A stretch of 64,000 nucleotides of DNA, taken from Entoloma clypeatum. Taxonomy: Eukaryota > Basidiomycota > Agaricomycetes > Agaricales > Entolomataceae. The stretch is from contig OY751496.1 of NCBI GenBank assembly GCA_963565915.1, positions 62,001-126,000 of the forward strand, written 5' to 3'. Positions 25,235 through 37,132 of this stretch are shown here, piece by piece. The notes under the pieces were generated by a model that searched no databases, had not been told where the DNA came from, and was given only the letters and a program-made list of their open reading frames with translations. Both the position numbers and the translations under genes were made by a program. How positions within the stretch are numbered: the stretch's first letter is position 1; every line of letters starts with the position of its first letter.

Positions 25235-27093
25235 TTAATTGGTCGTAGCATCAGTGAAAGGAGTAGTAGCGATTCCCACTCGTGAATTTGCGGTATCATA
25301 GACAGAGTAGAATCGTTGAAGCCAGACATAGCCATTGACGAAGTCTAGTCCCGATCCTGACTTCTGTCCATTATCCGCGACGACGAGGTAGATAGAGCCG
25401 CTGGAGCCCCCGATGGCGGTGTTGAGCGACCGCGGCCATATCTGGGCATTGGGAGTGAACTCGAAGGAGACCTGGAAATGTCAAAGTGGTCGTTGTCAAA
25501 ATCCGGGGTGACGGGTGGATTAGACCATGGAAACTTACACCGCCGATGTGGAAATACAGGCTCTGCAGGGTGTCGTACTGAGCCCCTGACAATCGCAAAA
25601 GACTAGTAGATGAGTCAGGCTGTGCGCCCGTTAGCTTTTGGTAAGTCTGGAAAGCATCCGTGGCGATAAGGAGCAGGGTGGTCCCTAAAGAGAGACAAAA
25701 GGATCATGATCAGGTCTCTTTCTTCTGAAGGGCGGGTCGTCATACTTACCAGTATCGACAATTCCGGCAGTTGTGCTCAGGACGGCGTTTTCACCGTAGG
25801 TGATGCTCTGGTCGATACCCCAGAAGGTGCTCGCTGGAGAGGTACCCGTGATCGGACTGTCTTCTGATCAGTATCCCTTCAGGTCAGTTGAAAGAATGAA
25901 ACAGGACGGACACGAATGTGATCTCTCCCGTGTATTTGCTCTGGTCAACTCCCCCTGTAATCAAGGTCATTCAGAAACCGAGATATCGTGGACGTTAGCG
26001 TTGCTGACCCCAGGAAATCTCTCCACTCTTGGCAGCATTCGAAGTCGAAGGATCGAACGCGATGGCGACCGAGTGCTCCGTAATTTTACCAGAGGAGAAT
26101 AGGTTATCCGTGACGGTTGGGATGATTGCGGTTTCATCAGGGGATAAGGTGCCTAAAGTGCTTTGAGCCATGTGAATAGGATGAATCAGGATGCGGTACG
26201 TACCCTTCGTAAGTTCGGTCGGACCAATGCTAGATATTCATCTGTGTTTTATACGGGGTCTGCACAGTAAACAGAAAGACTTACCCGAGGATACCGTCTG
26301 TCTGATCGTCAAAACCCGTCGACTAAGTGACGCATTTTCGAACCTTGAATTGATCCTGCTGCAGAGAAGAAGGGGGACTTACGTGGCTTGCGACACCGAT
26401 AGATTGCTGAACAACAAGGCCGCCTCCGAGATCAACCACGTCGTTATACTCGGTACCTGTGGACAGTTCATTCAGCCAAGGAAAGAGTGGGACATGGGCT
26501 GAGGGCAAACCATTGAAAGAGCCTGAGCCGTACGCAACAGACTAACGAAGTTTCTGGTCAGGCTGGGCCGCAAAAAGGGGGGTGCAAGGACACGACATAC
26601 CACTGTATCCGGAGTCTCTTGACTGGAGCTAGTTTTAACATAGGACTTGGCTGCCCCGACCCATGTGTTGGAGCTTAAGTGATGTCAGACTGGGTGCGAA
26701 CGAGCAAGACGAATTTTTGGTCCTGACCTTCCGGTGTCGACGACAAGCGTGTCTGGGATCGGAGTCAGTGCTCAAAGACCCTGCAGAAGCACCTCAAAAC
26801 AACATACAATCCGTCGGAGGGCTGCCAATTCCAACAGTGGCGACGTAGGTCAGAGCCGGATTTTCCTGAGGTGTGGGCATGTACTCCCGCTTCGTGTCCT
26901 GGCCAGAGCGGCCGCGCGCTTTGAGAGCTTGGGCCCGGTTGAAATCGTGCCGGTAAAGGTTTCCGCCGTTGAGTGAGTTCCAACGACGTGATATGGCCAA
27001 GGTGACGAGGGGCTTGTCTACCACGAGGGTATGGGCGAGCGGTATGCACGTCAGGGCAAGGAGCAGAGTGGACAGCAGGGAAGCCGGGAACAT
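25235..27093 (-). CDS. Secreted A1-family aspartic protease (polyporopepsin-like)
   Basis: Pepsin-type endopeptidase acting outside the cell or in the vacuole at acid pH. It starts at 27093 with a signal peptide (MFPASLLSTLLLALTCIPLAHT) and a propeptide; exon 1 is 27093-26808. About twelve exons follow in phase to the stop at 25235, giving about 409 aa, split by short introns. Both catalytic motifs are visible: VVDTGSSNTWVG (spread over two exons) and GIVDTGTTLLL (also split by an intron). Also seen are the flap-region VAYGSGSFNG, the DDQTDGILGIGP segment, and the C-terminal YVWLQRFYSVYD typical of the fold. A TATA-like ATATAAG lies about 55 bp upstream. Together with the peptide transporter at 46.7-50.1 kb it fits use of external protein, though the two genes are not linked. 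Confidence 0.93.
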
Positions 27094-27145
27094 GGTGACT
27101 GGACAGGGGCCCGAGAGTGAGGATCGGATGAAGACGATCCAAGGT

Positions 27146-27152
27146 CTTATAT
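27146..27152 (-). promoter_or_regulatory. TATA-like element of the aspartic protease gene
   Basis: ATATAAG on the minus strand, about 55 bp before the ATG at 27093. Confidence 0.4.
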
Positions 27153-27890
27153 GGTTCTCCGAGTAGTCTGGACCCTGCGCTCTGTTAGGCTTCAACGTTT
27201 GTTCTGTGCAAGATCGCCAATCATCAGCACTTCTTTCACGTTCAATCAATCAATTACTCCCGATGATGGGAAAAGCCATGATGCCGTGGTACCTCTGACT
27301 GGAGGGGGGGATGATGAGAACTCGATGTGACGGGTTCGCGATGTTGACCCGACCTCTACCACCAAGATTCAAGGAGGGAGTCTATATTGACTTGTCCTTG
27401 GTTTGGGATCGCGAGCCGCACAGGCGTGAATCGTTCGCAAGTTATTCGGTTCGGCCATCCGTCAAGTGGGAACGTCATGTATGTATGAGCATCGACGGGA
27501 TGAATCAGGGATGTCGATGAATGATGAATGGTCATACACAAACCATCGCCTTATGTGGATAGGACAGTAAGGCCCGGAGAATATGGTTTCGTCATCCAAT
27601 AATTCAAGGGATGACTGCTATGCAAGTTCTCACCTTCACCTCGATGTATGGCGACGAACACCCCCGATGATCGTTCGCTGCAGCCTGGTCGCATACGGAA
27701 ACCCAGGCTCTTCTCCATGAGGTTCGGTTCGGTGATACTTATTGACTGGTACAGTGGTAGCGAACAAGAAGCCCCCAAAACACCCAAACATGATAAATGA
27801 CGGCGGTACGACCCTGTCAAAGATCTGTGGGGATTCATTCTGAACATCTGGCCATGGTGTTCTCGTCGTGCAGCCGGTTATATTGGATGA
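27153..27890. other. Intergenic
   Basis: About 740 bp upstream of the protease; contains the rest of its promoter. No gene seen. Confidence 0.4.
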
Positions 27891-28599
27891 CTTCCCGTAA
27901 GGTTTAGAATCCTAGATTATTTTCTAAATCGATAAGCGAGCGGAGTCTGAATAATATAGGTCTAGGTTTCCAAACCATAAACACTTTTTTCATCAAGGCC
28001 AATAAATCCAGCAAAATTGTTGTGCCGTTTCACCGAGATCACGTGTTAACAGTTCCAGAGTGATGAAGCATGTCTGTAGGTGGGTTCATGACATTTCTCA
28101 ACTTGTTGAGTATTGAGAAACCATTTTATAGATAGTATGTACTCGTTGCGCACATTTCTTTCATAGCGTGTCTGGTCGGAGAGTCCTGACGCGGGGTTTA
28201 GCAGAGTCATTGAAGCATATGGGCTGAATGTAGGCTGGTTCATGGCTTTCCGGCTAAGGAAGATCATCTTAAGGTGCTATAAGTATTTTCTGTGTCATAT
28301 GGGACCTACTACGGGCATTGGAACAGGCTTTAGCTATCGACAATAGGGAATGTCGAGCATCGCCATCAAGAGCGAGATCAGGAACTGGGGTCGCGGGCGA
28401 TGAATATGCTGACAAACATTTAGAAACATAGAATTTGAACTAGATGAGGGGGGGGGGCATGTGTTCCAGATTAAAAGTCTAGAAGAGGGTGCAGTTCAAA
28501 GTCCGATGACAGGTGCGACCCATTTGGCAAGCGTGATCTCGGCTAACCTCGCTTAACTGGTTTAGAATCAATATCTACGTTTCTAAACCTTACGGGAAG
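27891..28599. mobile_element. 709-bp element with ~52-bp terminal inverted repeats (non-autonomous DNA transposon/MITE-like)
   Basis: The left end (27891-27940) begins CTTCCCGTAAGGTTTAGAA and the right end (28548-28599) is its reverse complement. Similarity continues inward to a shared TAAGCGAG after about 45 bases, with mismatches. No coding region lies inside, so it would need a transposase from elsewhere. No clear target duplication was found at the edges. Internal sub-repeats with GAAGCATxTG...GGTTCATG occur at about 28065-28095 and 28212-28246. Confidence 0.7.
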
Positions 28600-30933
28600 G
28601 CATCCATTGTCAAGCAAACGAGAAGGGGTACATCCGTAACTTGACGTTCAAGTTCTTGCATGACAACTGTCGGCTAAATTTAGATCCATCATTGAGTCGT
28701 TGGAGCTCCCCTGTCTCTGCAATTCTTCCAAGTGGGGTATCGAACACCTGTGAACACAAACATATTCCCATTTTCTGCGCAACAACCGTACCACCTCCTG
28801 ACTCGTTGAAAACTCAGACGCTTCAGCCATGCCAGCTGACCTCAAAACTTTAACGGGAAAGAGCATGCTACCGGCGCCAGAGGGAGCACCGTTGACGGCA
28901 CCGGTGATCGAGGGTGTCGGCGAAGTGGGTTGAAGCACTCCCCATACACCTCTCAATATCGACCTCGTATTTGAACATGGGTGCTTACTTCGCAGGCGCC
29001 TGATTCCACTGCGAGAGCGCAGTCGCGTTTCCTGCCTCATCCGCCCTATTTCCAATGCCGTCCGCCTTACATCCCTCCAACTCCGACCAGCTCTCTCCTC
29101 CCATCCCCACTTCACCAATGACACAAGAGTTATCTATGCATCGTACGTCACCAAGACCTTCGCCTGCCCCGCCCATGTAGCTTCCAGTCCATTCCAACCT
29201 TGCAAACCTGCCATGGTCGACTGTGTTGGACTCTATCGCGCAAAATGGACTTCACGAGTGTTGATGCGCAAGAGGGAGGCCCAGGATGGGTTTCAAGTGG
29301 CCATATGGTCGACGTGGGGCTGGGGTCAAGCCGCCAAAGTCTGCCAAACACATCCGAGACGCACAAAGCTTCCTCCGCCTCCTGCCCCTGCTCTGCAGCA
29401 TCTCGCGTTCTCGACCAATTCCTACCCTCTGCACCACACTGCACCACAGCGATTATCGTCAGTCCCTTGTCTCCCTCAATCTCTCTTCTCCCTTCGGCAA
29501 CCGAACAATCTTGTACTCCGCTCTCGTCACGAAACTTAGTGAGGGTCCTCTACGGCTGTGAACGTGGGTATCGTTCGACTCCAACGACCATCTGGACATT
29601 CTCCAAGGACGTTTCCTGGTCTCAGCGGTGCCTGACCTCGTCCAATTGGCATACGACCGCAAACGCGTTGCCCATGGACACCCTCCCACATGGCCCGATC
29701 TCCACTCAGAGTAAATAGATCGCAAGGCGTAAAGTTTGAGGCGCCTAGGACAAGCTGCAGGACGATCGCTTACGTTCGATGCGAGGAGAACGTTCAAACT
29801 GTGATGGTCCGTTTCGTGGGGATGGGGTTTGGAGGGGTTGTATCAACTGGAGCCTGGAATTTGAGTCGATGAAGATCACGACAGTCGCTTAGCGTGTCCA
29901 GGTATGTCGCTTGAATCTTGTAGGGAACGGAACTTGACGCTGATCCACTTCGCTCTGCAGTAATTGAGGCAGTTACTTAAGTTTGTGCAAGGCCATGATG
30001 CAACGCCGCGTCGTCGATCAGAGGGTGCCAAGACGCTCTATTCAGTCCTCCATTGGGCGTGGTCAAACGTGAATTCGATAGAGGTAAACCGTTATGTCCT
30101 TGATGTGCTTATCATCTCTGGAAAAGCTAGGTCCATGACTTGTTTAAAAGGAGTCTGTGTTTCCTCAAAAGGCGGTGACCGGAAGAATTCTTTTGCCTGC
30201 ATGCCAGTGGTTCTGGCTCTGGTCCAAGTATGGTCTTGTAGTGCAGGAGAAGCAAACTGTACAGTACTATGGCCACCGTGACGTGACGGCTTGGAGGATT
30301 GACCATGTCAAATACTCTTAGAAGACTCTTCGTTCGATTCGAGGGGAGGCCATTCTACCCCTTCGATATCCTGATATATTTTTTTACGAGGTTGTCAAGG
30401 CAAAGATGGGCAGATTTCTGTTGATACAAACCAGAAACATGGGATCTCTCGATTCTGGGTAGTTGGGTCGTAACTTCTTATGTAGTGACGGCTTGATAAG
30501 GCAGTCTCACAGACTCCGATTTTCACTCGCAAAGACAGGAAAGGATGACATCGCGGCAAAAAAAAAATTTAGGCCAAGTGATACGCTATATAAAGTTTGA
30601 ACAAGGAGGGCAGTTTATGTACATAATATAAGTATCAGAAACGAATCGGAACTCAAAGTTGCAACTAGCACGAGCCCTAACCTGCACCGCATCGAAAAAC
30701 TATACCAAGAAAATCTACCAAAGTCCAACAGGCTTGAAGCTACCAGTAACCTACGGTGAAAAAAAAAACATTCAAAATATCGACGACTGCCAGTGGTATA
30801 AACAGGAAACTTGAGAACAAAAACTCGGATTGGAAACTGTAAATCATCATCGTGTCAGCTCCCGCGAAAACAAACGAACGAATGACGCCCGACGAAGCCC
30901 GCACTTTTCGCCCCACCACCGTCACAGCCGCGT
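28600..30933. other. Long overlapping ORFs, no family recognised
   Basis: Between 28650 and 29800 several ORFs of 85-172 codons overlap on both strands (for example 29200-29718 plus and 28648-29124 minus). The plus strand has protein-like stretches in three frames (GRRGAGVKPPKSAKHIRDAQ, then DHLDILQGRFLVSAVPDLVQ), which may be exons of an unannotated or decayed gene, but no complete exon chain could be built. 29880-30933 shows nothing beyond an A-run near 30560. Confidence 0.3.
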
Positions 30934-31332
30934 TCAAGCCTTGAAGGCGGCGCCAGCCTCGATGGCACGCCTTCCCAACACCGGAGAACCGCTGCCTACT
31001 CCTGGTATTATGTTTGGAATATCGATGGGAAGGCCCGAGTCCGGACCCAGAAGATCGCCTAGGCCCAGAAGATCACCCACACCTGGAAGATCGCCCAAAT
31101 CCGGAAGACCACCCACACCCGGAAGATTGTCGTCAGCAGCGGCGACCCCGGCGGCACCACGACGATGCTGCGTGACTGGAGTTTCGCTGTGGGCGGTGTC
31201 GACTTGTCTGGCGACGGCTTGTGCGAGGCCGGTGTCCCAGTGGACGGTGGCGGCGACAGGGATGGCGGAGGCGAATGCCGCGAGGGGGGAGGTTGTGATG
31301 GTGAGGAGGATGAGGGTTTTGAGAGAGAGCAT
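30934..31332 (-). CDS. Small secreted protein with Gly-Asp-Leu repeats
   Basis: Single-exon ORF of 132 aa. It starts with a convincing signal peptide (MLSLKTLILLTITTSPLAAFASA) and contains a low-complexity block of imperfect 6-residue units of the type GDLPGVGDLLGLGDLLG near residues 76-92, then a hydrophobic IPNIIPGVGSG stretch and RRAIEAG near the end. No domain is recognised. A TATA box about 85 bp upstream supports this strand. An opposing ORF of 204 codons covers the same DNA but has neither signal peptide nor family match and is taken as a shadow. Could be a cell-wall or effector-type protein; function unknown. Confidence 0.65.
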   Translation of the reverse strand: MLSLKTLILLTITTSPLAAFASAIPVAATVHWDTGLAQAVARQVDTAHSETPVTQHRRGAAGVAAADDNLPGVGGLPDLGDLPGVGDLLGLGDLLGPDSGLPIDIPNIIPGVGSGSPVLGRRAIEAGAAFKA

Positions 31333-31414
31333 TTTAGCTGATGTGAGGGTGAGAGAAGAGGCACAGACGACTGTTGGGAGAAGGTCGATGGGGGTTGTCG
31401 GGTCGTTTTGCTTA

Positions 31415-31423
31415 GTTTTTATA
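31415..31423 (-). promoter_or_regulatory. TATA box of the small secreted protein gene
   Basis: TATAAAAAC on the minus strand, about 85 bp before the ATG at 31332. Confidence 0.5.
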
Positions 31424-31806
31424 GCTTTGCAGATGTGGGACTAGGTTGAAAAGGAGCGCGGCGGTGCTCCGTCAGATGAACTCTTGAAGCTTTTTTTTTT
31501 TGGTTGTTCAGAACGCGGAACGGCAGAGAAGGTTGATTGCTTGATGATGCGGGTGCCGCAATTGCGTCGGAACTGCATGAGTTCCTCGCGCCTCATCTGC
31601 GTGCGATGATGACACCTGTCAGCGTAAAACAGTGGTCAGATATTAGTGTCGAAGGAATGCTGGTCAGTGAAGAAGAGGCTCTTACATTCGACTCGAACCG
31701 ACATTTCAGGTTTAAAAACAATAGCGCAGATATTGAAAGAATAAGGAAGCGAACGGCCCTCGGTTCCGAGTCTAAGTATTAGTACAATTTGTGTGGCTTC
31801 GAATCA

Positions 31807-32745
31807 TCATCTGATGACGCGGTAGAAGCGGTGAAGGTGTCCTTGGATGTGTTCGCATAAGCTATAAGCTCCAACGAACAAAGCAAGCGGTAGAGGTGGC
31901 GTGAAGCGTATCATATGTGGTATTTCATTAGGATAAGTTAGACATGCTTCTGGAAGCGCAACGGCGTACTCGGGCTCGATACAATCGCATGAGGACCCGC
32001 ACCTCGGCGAAACGGGGAGTCGATGCATCACCCACCCATAGATTTGGGTATGTCGGCGGATCGTGGTGGAACCAGGGTGGGGGGAAGGTCAGTAGGGTCT
32101 TGTTGGCAGTCTGCGATGAATAACTTTGTGCGGTGTTGGCCCGGGACACCTGGCATTTGGCATCGTTGGTATTGGCGGCGGACTCGGATTTGGGGGCTGG
32201 AGAGTTGAAGGTCACGGAGATGGTAGTTGTGGGGAAGAGGGACTTGAACGGACCGCGATGGTTTGATTTTCATTTCAATGGAAAAATTGGTTCACCTGCA
32301 TAATCAAGGTGTAGCGTCTTCCATACTGGCGGGTCGTTTCTGGATTGTCAGAAGGACCAACACATCATAGAAAAACTCCTGGTTGATGTAGGGTAGGTAA
32401 CCCCGTTTCAGGATAGTGCTCATCTGGGAGTGAAAAAAGGACCCATTTCGGCCCATCGCGCGTGGTACACATAGGGTGAACTGCGCCAAACAGTCCGGCT
32501 CCAGCTTGGCACTCAGGCTGTGGACAAGCACAGTTAAAAATTGAACTGCATGTCAACAGAAGACACAACATATATGTTTTCCAGCTCAGGAGTATCTCCA
32601 GGAGTCGGAGACTTGCGAAAGAACCGAGGAAATGTAGTTAAAATCATACCGTGCTTCCGTCCGTGAGCTGAACCCTCCACAAAACTACGTGCGCACGACT
32701 TCAAAGTTGTGGGGAGAATAGTCGACGTCAACATCGGCCATGGTG
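31807..32745 (-). other. Possible unrecognised gene or remnant, minus strand
   Basis: Downstream of an ATG near 32745 (MADVDVDYSPHNFEVV) come segments FRKSPTPGDTPELENIYVVS, GAGLFGAVHPMCTTRDGPKW and LPDEHYPETGLPTLHQPGVF. They look protein-like but lie in different frames. Introns could connect some of them, but I could not close a full chain and recognise no family. Confidence 0.3.
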
Positions 32746-35716
32746 GAAGGGGTTAGAGATTTAGAGTGGTTACATATTGCTAAATTTAGCCTGTAAACAT
32801 TAAATCTCCGGCCCGCTCTCTTCCCGAGCTGACCCCTCTTGGCATATTTTCTGCATCGAGCGCGACGGCGCCCTTAACCCTACGCCGGCTTCCAGATATC
32901 AAAACCCGACAGTTAACGCGCGTGGTTGCTCCGGAATGAATGCGAGTGCCTTGCATCACGCCCAGACTTTCAAGTTTTATGCGGAGTGGATTGCAAGATA
33001 GAAGGGGTTGGGGGTGGGCTGAATGTGTACGTGTGGAGATGTGCAATGGCAGAGCAGAGGTCCGTTCTGACACGCGGCGTCTCCCGCCTTCCGCTTCCAT
33101 TTCCCCTCTCAGCTCTCCTCTCTATCTAGTCATCTCCGCTTCTCTACATCACATATTACCATAGTACCCCCTTACACCAGACGTTGATGTTCCGAACCTC
33201 CGCCCATCCTGTATGTATCCATACGACACCAGGGTTGCCAGCACCGGCTTGTTGTCTAGACCTCGTACGACTTGCAGACGGCTGCAAACCTGCCACCAGG
33301 GAATCTGATGGACTCTCTCCTGCGTCCTTTGGGTGGTCTACAGATAACTCGTGACGAGATAACTTTTTGTGACGTTGGGCGTTGACTTTCAATCACCGTT
33401 AATTGTCTGTTCCACCTACCACCTCCAGCAACAACCTCGCTCACTGATGCCTCATCTTTTTGTAAGGTGGATATCGCAACACCAGCGACACTTCCAATCT
33501 TGCCCTTCTCGGTAGAGCACCGAATAGGGACAGCTTGTGCCACGTCATCACTGCCTCTCGCCCTTTGCTGACGGTTCAACAACGCCATCGAGGACCGCGC
33601 TTGCACCCTTTCCTTATCTCTTTCCGACCTTCGCCCCCGTGGCTCTCCCCACGCCGGCCATTAGCCATTTCCAGTTACGTGATGATACCCCCCACTGACT
33701 CTCGTCCACTTCTACAATACGGAGGCGCACGACGCATGCAATCACACTCCTTTTCGAGAGTCTCGCGCAGTGATACGGGTCGCATTAGCTCGAGGTTGAG
33801 GCTGTAGAAGAGCAGGAAGAAGGTTGAGGCGCTCATGACTGTGTGTGACCTATACCGCCCTTGAGGCCAGTTTCGACGCACGGCGTATCCGGCTTCAACA
33901 TCAACCGTACAGACTTCGACCCCTGGGATTACGACCAGAATCTTTCCCTCGGTCGCGGTCCAGGGGAACAAGTCGCGACAGGCTTGTTGTGGTTTGGAGG
34001 AGACCCAATCTGTCAATGACTTTGAAAGTGGGTTTCCGTCAACTTATGGGTGAGGAGGGAGGCCTTCGATAGGACTGTTGTCGCTTTCTGCCCTTAGCTA
34101 CCCTCGCCCCACCTCCCCGTTCCATTCCTCCTCAGGCCACGTTGGTTTTCCCTCTTCTCAGCACCCTTCATCACGCCGCAACAAACACCACTACGGAGTT
34201 CCTCGTCCCCGACTCGGGGGCAACGACTCCCCCGCCTTCTATCACACAAAATGGATTCGCAGCTTCAATCCACTATACCACACGCGAAACCCTGTCATAT
34301 CTCTAAAGACGACACATCAAGACTACTGATCAATATCACTCCAAACCGCCGACTCGGACCTCAGGCACATCAGGCACCTATTGGTAGTGTCCAATGTTCT
34401 CGTAGAACATCTTGCTCTCAAAACCTCCATCGACCCTCACGAAGAGGAGGGCGCCCTTCCGCTTTGCCCTTCCTTCAATGATAAGGAAGTGTTTGTGATC
34501 TCCTCAAAGACCCTGTTGAACTTTTCGTCGAGGGCGTGCGGGAAGTTGTGATGATGGCGCTGGATTGGCGTTTCTAGTAGGTCTTCTGAGTCTAGACTTC
34601 GTAACCAACTTAACGAGTGAAAGTCATAGTGCTGCGTAGTTTCGGCCGTCAGTTATCGGTTAGCGAGCGGAAGTGTTGTACAGTTAGGGCAACTTTGGAG
34701 TTGTGCTGGTTCCATGCAAAGTTGTTTTCGAGTTGTATCCATCACGCGTGGCGTTGCTGTTTCGTTTTATCCACTGCTACTGCTGTAGCTGGATCTTACA
34801 CGGTGAGATCTATAAGTACATGGAATCTCGTTAGTTACGCTACGCTGGAACAACGAAATGAGGGGAAACGTACCTGTTTTCTCGCGTGAAACTCCTGGCA
34901 GGCAGAGCCTGTGGTCTTGGGCGGTGGGAGGTCAACCAGGGGCGGCGAGACATTTATATGTAGGGAATTGTTAGTAGTTAAACATGATGACATGGGGGTG
35001 AACTTACCTGCGTTGCCAAAGTGCGTGCAAGCCAAGACTGGTGAGTGGGCCGCTGCAGAGCACGGTGATGTCCGAGTTCGTTTTTGACTTTGCCTGAATC
35101 AGTTTCAATGTCCACTTTCATTGTAGTCTTCAAATGGTCAAGCTACCGCAATACATGGCATGACACTATACTTAGTCCTCAGTAATTCAAATCTTAATGT
35201 ACAAGGCCGGTATTTAGCACAATAAGTAAACCATTGATCAAGACATACTGGACTCCCACAAACCTAATTATTTTGAGTCATGGCATAGGCCAGTTAATAA
35301 AGTAGCAGCTGTACCTGTGGGAGTGACAGTGGGAAGGGGAGTTTCGTTGCTGCAGGAGAAAGGTGGATTAGATAGAACTTGTAAGGTCCGTGACGTAGAA
35401 CTTAGGACATATGAATTGACAGGCTCACTGGTTAATTTCACATCGGGAGTGGTGAGGCAAGAGGCGGGGGAGGCGGGAGGGAGCTCCTTGAAACTCAAAC
35501 TACCGGGAATGGGCTCTGGCACCAGCAGGGCAGACAAACTATATTTGCATAATATCAATGGGTAGGGTTAACGGCAGGTAAAGGTCAACCCGCAGTATCT
35601 GACAGATCATGTAGCACAGGTAGAGGTAGAGGTTGCCGAAATCCCTACCTGTGCACATACCGCGAACCGTCGGCAGGTTCGCAGGTATTTGCAGGTAGTA
35701 TCTCTGTGCTGCGTTG
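32746..35716. other. Intergenic, no gene recognised
   Basis: About 3 kb. Many ORFs of 60-116 codons on both strands without motifs. 33100-34250 is pyrimidine-rich on the plus strand. A short tandem of AGGTAGAGGTAG-type words lies near 35600-35710. Confidence 0.35.
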
Positions 35717-36140
35717 GGCTATCGTCCACCCAGGCATTTAATCTACACTCTAAGTGGATGGATTTGAGATACAAACAAAGGAAAACAAATAAAAACTTAC
35801 CAAGTTATGATCTATACATCATTTCCACCCCTTGACCCATAAAAATGCTGAATCACGCCACAACTGCGAAACACCGGGCTATCGTCTGCACAGGCGTTTA
35901 ATCTGCACTTAGATTCGCTTAATTTGAGATATACATGAAAGAAAATGAACAAGGCTCACTGAGTTATGATATATAAATCCTTTTAATCCCTTCACCCATA
36001 AAAATGTAAAATCACGCCATGTCCGCGTAACACCGGGCTATCGTCGGCCTGGGGCTTTTGTCTACACACTAATGCAATTAATTTGAAATATACATGAAAG
36101 AAAACGAATGAAAACCCACCGAGTTATGAGTTATCTCTGC
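35717..36140. repeat. Three diverged ~160-bp tandem repeats
   Basis: Units begin with GGCTATCGTC at 35717, 35877 and 36036, so the period is 160 then 159 bp. Shared landmarks in each unit include the TTTGA(G/A)ATA(C/T)A block, the GAGTTATGA block and, in the first two, CCCATAAAAATG followed by ATCACGCCA. The third unit is truncated near 36140. No coding content. Confidence 0.8.
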
Positions 36141-36276
36141 AGATATCTACAGAAAAGAAAGGTTAGTAAAGACAGTAATGAATGGTCCACCAGTCGTGAC
36201 GAATAGTCCCCCACACAGCACAGAATTCAAAATTTAGCCTTTGCAAATTATATTGATAAAGGGTTTGCGAAGTAAT

Positions 36277-37132
36277 AATTTGTAGAGGGGACTTTGGGGG
36301 CAAAGAATGAAAATGCATGACAGATGTGAAACACATGGCAAAACATCGACTTTGTCGAGGCATTTCTCATCAACTGTGATACTTGAGAAACAAAAAAATT
36401 CAACAATGCAAATATTGATTATTCTCACCAGAGAAAGTTGATGGAGAATGAAGTCCTGAAAAAAATCCTTTTGTGACTAGCTTTGCTGTTTTGAAATTTT
36501 TACTTCTTTGTTCACCAAATTCTTTGTAAAAGTTGGGTTTTCTTGAGTGGCTTCAAAAACTCTTTCAGGCTTGCTATTCTCACAGACAAGGAATATTTTT
36601 GGCAAAAAGAATAAGCATTGCAATAGTTTAATTTTGGCATCGGAAAAGTGCATCCGTGTCTGCGAAAGTTTATGAGAAACAACGAGTCTGCGAAAGTTGA
36701 TGAGAAATGACCCTTTCGCAGGCACGAAAGTGATCGCAAAATTTCTTCTTTTGGGATGCACTTTTCCGATGCCAAAATTAAACTATTGCAATGCTTATTC
36801 TTTTTGCCAAAAATATTCCTTGTCTGTGAGAATAGCAAGCCTGAAAGAGTTTTTGAAGCCACTCAAGAAAACCCAACTTTTACAAAGAATTTGGTGAACA
36901 AAGAAGTAAAAATTTCAAAACAGCAAAGCTAGTCACAAAAGGATTTTTTTCAGGACTTCATTCTCCATCAACTTTCTCTGGTGAGAATAATCAATATTTG
37001 CATTGTTGAATTTTTTTGTTTCTCAAGTATCACAGTTGATGAGAAATGCCTCGACAAAGTCAATGTTTTGCCATGTGTTTCACATCTGTCAAACATTTTC
37101 ATTCTTTGCCCCCAAAGTCCTCTCTACAAATT
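36277..37132. repeat. Large inverted repeat: two 379-bp arms, 98-bp spacer
   Basis: Left arm 36277-36655 and right arm 36754-37132 are near-perfect reverse complements, with a few substitutions (for example GCATGACAGATG versus the complement of CATCTGTCAAAC). Both arms are the same length. The spacer 36656-36753 holds two direct copies of GTCTGCGAAAGTT(T/G)ATGAGAAA. No transposase ORF. It may be a foldback-type element or a duplication in inverted orientation; a transcript would form a long hairpin. Confidence 0.85.

Noticed and set aside
21177..27093. Functional cluster of GMC oxidase, ATG12 and aspartic protease
   Set aside because: Unrelated roles, mixed strands and separate promoters; proximity alone does not support a shared pathway.
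28648..29800. Gene(s) in the overlapping ORF cluster
   Set aside because: Protein-like words occur in several frames, but no start-to-stop exon chain or known family could be supported.
30830..31444. Plus-strand ORF of 204 codons
   Set aside because: Arg/Pro-rich shadow of the repeat-containing secreted protein on the minus strand, which has a signal peptide and TATA box.
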